Shown: in pieces, positions 59,771 to 64,000 of the stretch | Position numbering within the stretch: position 1 is the stretch's first letter | How the letters are laid out: each line of letters opens with the position of its first letter | Assembly: GCA_964019695.1 (NCBI GenBank) | Contig: OZ026520.1 | Coordinates: 24,132,130 to 24,196,129 of the forward strand | Length of the DNA: 64,000 nucleotides | Direction of reading: 5' to 3' | Source: Loripinus fragilis | Lineage: Eukaryota; Mollusca; Bivalvia; Lucinida; Lucinidae | Notes under the pieces: model-generated | The model's database searches: none | The model's input: the letters and a program-made list of their open reading frames with translations, nothing else | Told to the model about the DNA's origin: nothing | Translations under genes and position numbers: made by a program

Positions 59771-60378
59771 TAACAAGAATGACATATTGCTCTGGTTTGT
59801 GAATGCGCTGCATGTACCCTGAAATAACAAGAATAACATAGTGCTCTGGTTTGTGAATGTGTTGCATGTGCCCTGAAATAACAAGTATAACATAGTGCTC
59901 TGGTTTGTGAATGTGTTGCATGTGCCGTGAAATTACAAGGGTAACATAGTGCTCTGTCTTGTGAATGTGTTGTATAGACCCTGAAATAAAAGAATAAGAC
60001 AGTGCTTTGGCTTGCGAATGTGCTGCATGTACCCTGCAATAATAAAATAACATAGTGCTCTGGTTTGTGAATGTGCTGCATGAACCCTGAAATTACAAGG
60101 GTAACATAGTGCTCTGTCTTGTGAATGTGTTGTATAGACCCTAAAATAAAAGAATAAGACAGTGCTTTGGCTTGCGAATGTGCTGCATGTACCCTGCAAT
60201 AATAAAATAACATAGTGCTCTGGTTTGTGAATGTGCTGCATGTACCCTGAAATTACAAGAATAACATATTGCTCTGGCTTGTCAATGTGCTGCATGTACC
60301 TTGAAATACCACGAATAGCAAAGTGCTCTGGTTTGTGAATGCGCTGCATGTACCCTGAAATAACAAGAATAACATAAT
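59771..60378. repeat. 54-bp minisatellite, right block (about 11 copies)
   Basis: Same unit as the left block, with the higher-order variant pair repeated at about 59938-60045 and 60098-60205. The block ends after 'ataacaagaataacataa'. Confidence 0.92.
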
Positions 60379-60985
60379 AAAAATCAGTGTTATTTGAGAT
60401 TAGAATACATACGTGCAAACTTATTCCCATATGAGAGTGTTAAGAAATTCTGACAATGCAGATCATATGCTGACAAATGAAGGCTTCTTGAAATCATTTT
60501 TCTCACATCATCATTCGTGGTACATATCTGAGACACATATATAATCCTAGGAAAGTATCATGCTGTGCACTGAACTACCATAGTTACTCTTTGCATACTA
60601 CGTGCTAGTTACGTAAGAGACAGTATCATATGCACTGGTTGGGTGGGAATAGTACATGTGACCCCATGTCTCGATCTGTATAGCGAACGAATCATCGTAA
60701 GTTTCAGATAGTTTATTTTTGTGATTTAAAATTATTTATCATGAGAATTTCAACTTCATACCAGTAGTTTGGGAAGCATATAACGGTCTTTTCGATGCAT
60801 TACGCGGTTCTTCTGTTTATCACTGTGTTTTGTTTTATTTTAACATTTATTCTTAAAAAATCATTTGTAACATGTATGATGTTTATCTGTTTAATATGTT
60901 GTTTACTAAGTTTCTGTTGACCCAGATGTTGGAGATATTGATGGTAAACAAGTTGTTGTAAACAAAATGTTCATTTTGATCAGGA
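60379..60985. other. Spacer between minisatellite and heat-shock promoter
   Basis: No repeat or coding frame recognised. Confidence 0.4.
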
Positions 60986-61210
60986 GATTTTTCTAGAAGG
61001 ATGACTAATCATCTAGAAATTGAAAATGTATTGTCATGGAAGTTTCCAGAAAAGTATGGAATTCCCTAGAACTTTCTTTTTATACCAAATGGAAGCTCTG
61101 AGCAGGTTCTAGAATTATCCAGGAGAATTAAGAAAGTTGTGGAAATTTCCAGAATGTTTTATATTTACCATATGATATCATAGTTGTTTCCTAATTGTTC
61201 TGGAATTTTC
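60986..61210 (+). promoter_or_regulatory. Heat-shock element cluster
   Basis: Heat-shock factor trimers bind inverted nGAAn pentamers. Three perfect three-part elements are present: GAAgtTTCcaGAA (61039-61051), GAAatTTCcaGAA (61142-61154) and TTCtgGAAttTTC (61198-61210). The first extends in strict 5-bp phase to 61076, with six of eight pentamers intact (61039, 61044, 61049, 61059, 61069, 61074). The second is preceded in phase by GAA at 61132. Further two-part sites are TTCtaGAA at 60991-60998 and 61107-61114. The nearest element ends 8 bp before the TATA box, the arrangement of classic hsp promoters. Confidence 0.8.
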
Positions 61211-61218
61211 TTAAAGAG

Positions 61219-61230
61219 TATATATAAGGG
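61219..61230 (+). promoter_or_regulatory. TATA box of the heat-shock promoter
   Basis: TATATATAAGGG lies directly downstream of the proximal heat-shock element. Transcription would be expected to start near 61250, to the right. Confidence 0.7.
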
Positions 61231-61249
61231 TAAATTGGCATTAAGGCAT

Positions 61250-63540
61250 CTATGAAATAATTTCACATGATCATGTGATAACATAAGTTCCAGTAGACAG
61301 TAGAATATGTGATATAACCTAAGATCTAGTAGGCCTAAAGAACAGTTTCATAAGTCACAACCTAAGTTCCAGTAAACAGGTAAACAACAGTCATATGTGA
61401 CATATGTGACAACTTATTATAGTTCCATAAATGGTAGAATCATATTCGAAAGCCTATCAATAGTTTCAGAAATGCCAGAAGCATGTGTGATAACCTATAA
61501 ATAGTTCCTGAAATGAGAGAATCATATGTGATAACCTATTATAGTTCCAGTAATGACAGAATCATATGTGTTAACCTATTATAGTTCCAGAAATGAGAGA
61601 ATCATATGTGATAACCTATTATAGTTCCAGTAATGACAGAATCATATGTGATAACCTATCATAGTTCTAGAAATGAGAGAATCATATGTGATAACCTATA
61701 AATAGTTCCAGAAATGACAGAATCATATGTGATAACCTATAAATAGTTCCAGAAATGACAGACTCATATGTGATAACCTATTATAGTTCCAGAAATGACA
61801 TAATCATATGTGTTAACCTATCATAGTTCTAGAAATGAGAGAATCATATGTGATAACATACTTTAGTTCTAGAAATGCCAGAATCATATATGATAACCTA
61901 TAATAGTTCTAGAAACGACAAAATCATATGTGATAACCTTTTATAGTTCTAGAAACGACAGACTCATATGTGATACTCTTTTATAGTTCCAGAAATGCTA
62001 GAATCATATGTGATACTCTATTTGAGGTCCAGAAATGCTGGAAACATATGTGATAAACCTATTAAAGTTCCAGAAATAAAAAAATCATATGTGTTAACCT
62101 ATTATAGTTCCAACAACGACAAAATCGATGTTTACTAATTATAGGTCTAGAAACGAGAGAATCATAGGTGATAACCTATTATAGTTCTACAAATATCAGA
62201 ATCATATGTATCAACCTATTATAGTTCTAGAAATTAGTCAAATGACATCTAATCATATGTGTTAACCTGTTATAAGTTCTAGAAATGACAGAATCATATG
62301 TGTTAACCTATTATAGTTCCAGAAATAACATAATCATATGTGATAACCTATTATAGTTCCAACAACGACAAAATCATATGTGTTAGCCTATTATAGTTCT
62401 AGAAACGACCGAATCATATGTGACAATCCATTATAGTTCTAGAAATGAGAGAATCATAGGTGATAACATATTCTAGTTCCAGAAATGACAGAATCATATG
62501 TGATAACCTTCTATAGTTCCAGAAATGCTAGCATCATATGTGATAACCTATTATAGTTCCTGAAACAACAGAATCATATGTGATAACCTATTATAGTTCC
62601 AGAAATAACAGAGTCATATGTGATAACCTATTATAGTTCCAGAAATCAAAGAATCATATGTGATAACCTATTATAGTTCCAGAAATAAAAGAATCATATG
62701 TGATAACCTATTATAGTTCCTGAAATAACAGAATCATATATGATAACCTATTATAGTTCCAGAAATAAAAGAATCATATGTGATACCCTATTATAGTTCC
62801 TGAAATGACAGAATCATATGTGATAACATATCATAGTTTCAGAAATGCTAGAATCATATATGTGATAACCTATTATCGTATGTGTTTACCTATTATAGGT
62901 CTAGAAATGCAAGAATTATATGTGTTAACCGATTATTGTTCTAGAAACGAGAGAATCAAATATGATAGCCTATTATAGTTCTAGATGTGACAGAATCATA
63001 TGTGTTATACTGTTATAGTTCTAGAAATTAGTCTAATGACAGAATCATATGTGTTATACTGTTATAGTTCTAGAAATGACAGAATCTAATGTGTTAACCT
63101 ATTATAGTTCTAGAAATGACAGAATCATATGTGATAACATATTATAGCTCTAGAAATGCCAGAATCATATGTGTAAACCTATAAGAGTTCCAGAAACTAC
63201 AAAATCATATGTGATAACCTATTATAGTTCAAGAAATGACAGAATCATATGTGATAACCTATTATAGTTCTAGAAACGACAGAATCATATGTATTAACCT
63301 ATTAGAGTTCTAGAAACCACAGAATCATATGTGTTAACCTATTAGAGTTCTAGACACAACAAAATCATACGGTTCAACTTCACCTATTATAGTTCTAGAA
63401 ACGACAGAATCATATGTGATAACCTACCGGTATTATAGTTCCAGAAACTCCAAATCATGTGTGCTAACCTATTTTCAGTCCAAGCAACGCAAGAATTATT
63501 TGTGATAACCCATTACAGTTCCAGAAACGCCAGCGTCTGG
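61250..63540 (+). ncRNA. Candidate heat-inducible satellite RNA
   Basis: Predicted only from context: a strong heat-shock promoter points into this region, which has no open frame of 60 codons or more on either strand and is almost entirely 40-bp tandem repeat. Stress-induced, repeat-rich noncoding RNAs driven by heat-shock factor are known (Drosophila hsr-omega, human satellite III). Alternatively this is the first intron of a protein gene beyond the window; a possible donor CAG|gtaaac lies at about 61380. The 3' end is unknown. Confidence 0.4.
61268..63535 (+). repeat. 40-bp minisatellite, about 56 copies, most with TTCnnGAA
   Basis: The unit is about 40 bp: tgataacctattatagttcc joined to agaaatgacagaatcatatg. 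Most copies contain TTCCAGAA or TTCTAGAA, a two-pentamer heat-shock half-element, spaced about 40 bp apart. The first copies (61268-61440) are degenerate. The best-preserved block is 61480-62860. A few copies carry a 'ttagtcaaatgac'-type insertion (62233, 63030). Confidence 0.9.
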
Positions 63541-64000
63541 AACATAGACTATTTAAGTATTAGGATAAAATTAAATGATATATGTGCTAATTGACTCAAC
63601 AGCTCTAGCTGGTGCAAAACACTGGATCCACGCTAACATGGCTAATTTTATTAGAAGAGGGGGATGGGTTTCATAGACAAATAAGAATTTATATTAAAAA
63701 ATGATTTTAGAGGGCATGTGCCAAAGGAAAAGCAACCAGAATTAATAATTTATGACCATGACATGTAGAATTTATTGTGGAAAAGTGACATTTACTTGTG
63801 TGATAAGAAAGTGGCGCTAATTGCAAATCAAATGTCAGCTTAAATTTCGCTCATTTTCTGATTTTGGTCGTTCAATCTTTTATTAAAGAGACATGGTTTG
63901 TAGATGCGATACAGTCTACCAAGTTTAGAATAAATACGACCAAAAAAATTACATGCCAGGTATGTTTTGATAACAAACACAAAACGAAAGTAAGCAGGTA
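63541..64000. other. No feature recognised
   Basis: AT-rich sequence after the array. No exon of a downstream gene was identified. Confidence 0.4.

Noticed and set aside
59770..60430. Frames of 147 and 165 codons on the - strand, and the N-terminal part of the 414-codon frame
   Set aside because: Also minisatellite read-through. The 414-codon frame fuses array sequence to the truncated LINE by chance of phase; only the LINE part is meaningful.

Overview
The window is animal nuclear DNA, most likely from a bivalve mollusc. Genes are split by long introns with GT-AG junctions, intergenic DNA is AT-rich, and transposon debris is dense: foldback MITEs, tRNA-headed SINEs, a non-LTR fragment, long-TIR elements, and repeats ending in a 'ggctcaggtgagctaaaaa'-type motif that I associate with bivalve genomes. 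There is no bacterial-style operon, CRISPR array or phage block. The species is an inference; only the eukaryotic, repeat-rich nature is seen directly.

The main gene runs on the + strand from 1691 to 33624. Eight exons (1691-1748, 5394-5403, 9386-9507, 20546-20704, 24696-24921, 27225-27388, 28936-29025, 33305-33624) join in consistent phase into a predicted 382-residue protein. Its parts are a signal peptide, a short acidic ectodomain, one transmembrane helix, a SPRY domain resembling the SPSB/GUSTAVUS type, and a tail of GYGQPQP heptads. The 10-nt exon 2 and the membrane-helix exon 3 together are 132 nt and keep the frame only if used or skipped as a pair. The gene may therefore make membrane-anchored and secreted forms. 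Intron 3 (9.5-20.5 kb) is largely a decayed tandem array seeded by the 3' end of exon 3 plus its splice donor. It is broken by a 5-kb TIR element, and a younger 35-bp minisatellite grew from it.

From 33.6 to 57 kb the sequence is mostly mobile elements. Two gene ends lie on the - strand. One is the last exon of a universal stress protein (39482-39709), with the ATP-binding glycine motif intact. The other is the last exon of an unrecognised gene (51976-52121), whose coding end and 3' flank have been amplified into about 13 tandem copies (50580-52062). A large dispersed repeat (41918-50167) is split by a 5009-bp noncoding element (44103-49111) with long AG...CT terminal repeats and an ATTAT target duplication. 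Sister copies of the empty site confirm that junction.

From 57 to 60.4 kb lies a 54-bp minisatellite into which a 5'-truncated LINE has inserted, with a 7-bp target duplication. Immediately after it, at 60986-61230, is what looks like a strong heat-shock promoter: three perfect three-part heat-shock elements, extended 5-bp phasing, and a TATA box 9 bp from the nearest element. The predicted transcription start runs straight into about 56 copies of a 40-bp repeat (61268-63535), most with a TTCnnGAA core and no open reading frame. This resembles the logic of Drosophila hsr-omega and human satellite III: a stress-induced satellite RNA locus. It is the most interesting candidate in the window. 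The main alternative is that the array lies in the first intron of a heat-shock gene beyond 64000.

The window starts with a LINE ORF1-like coiled-coil frame (530 to 1, - strand) split precisely by a TTAA-flanked piggyBac-like MITE.
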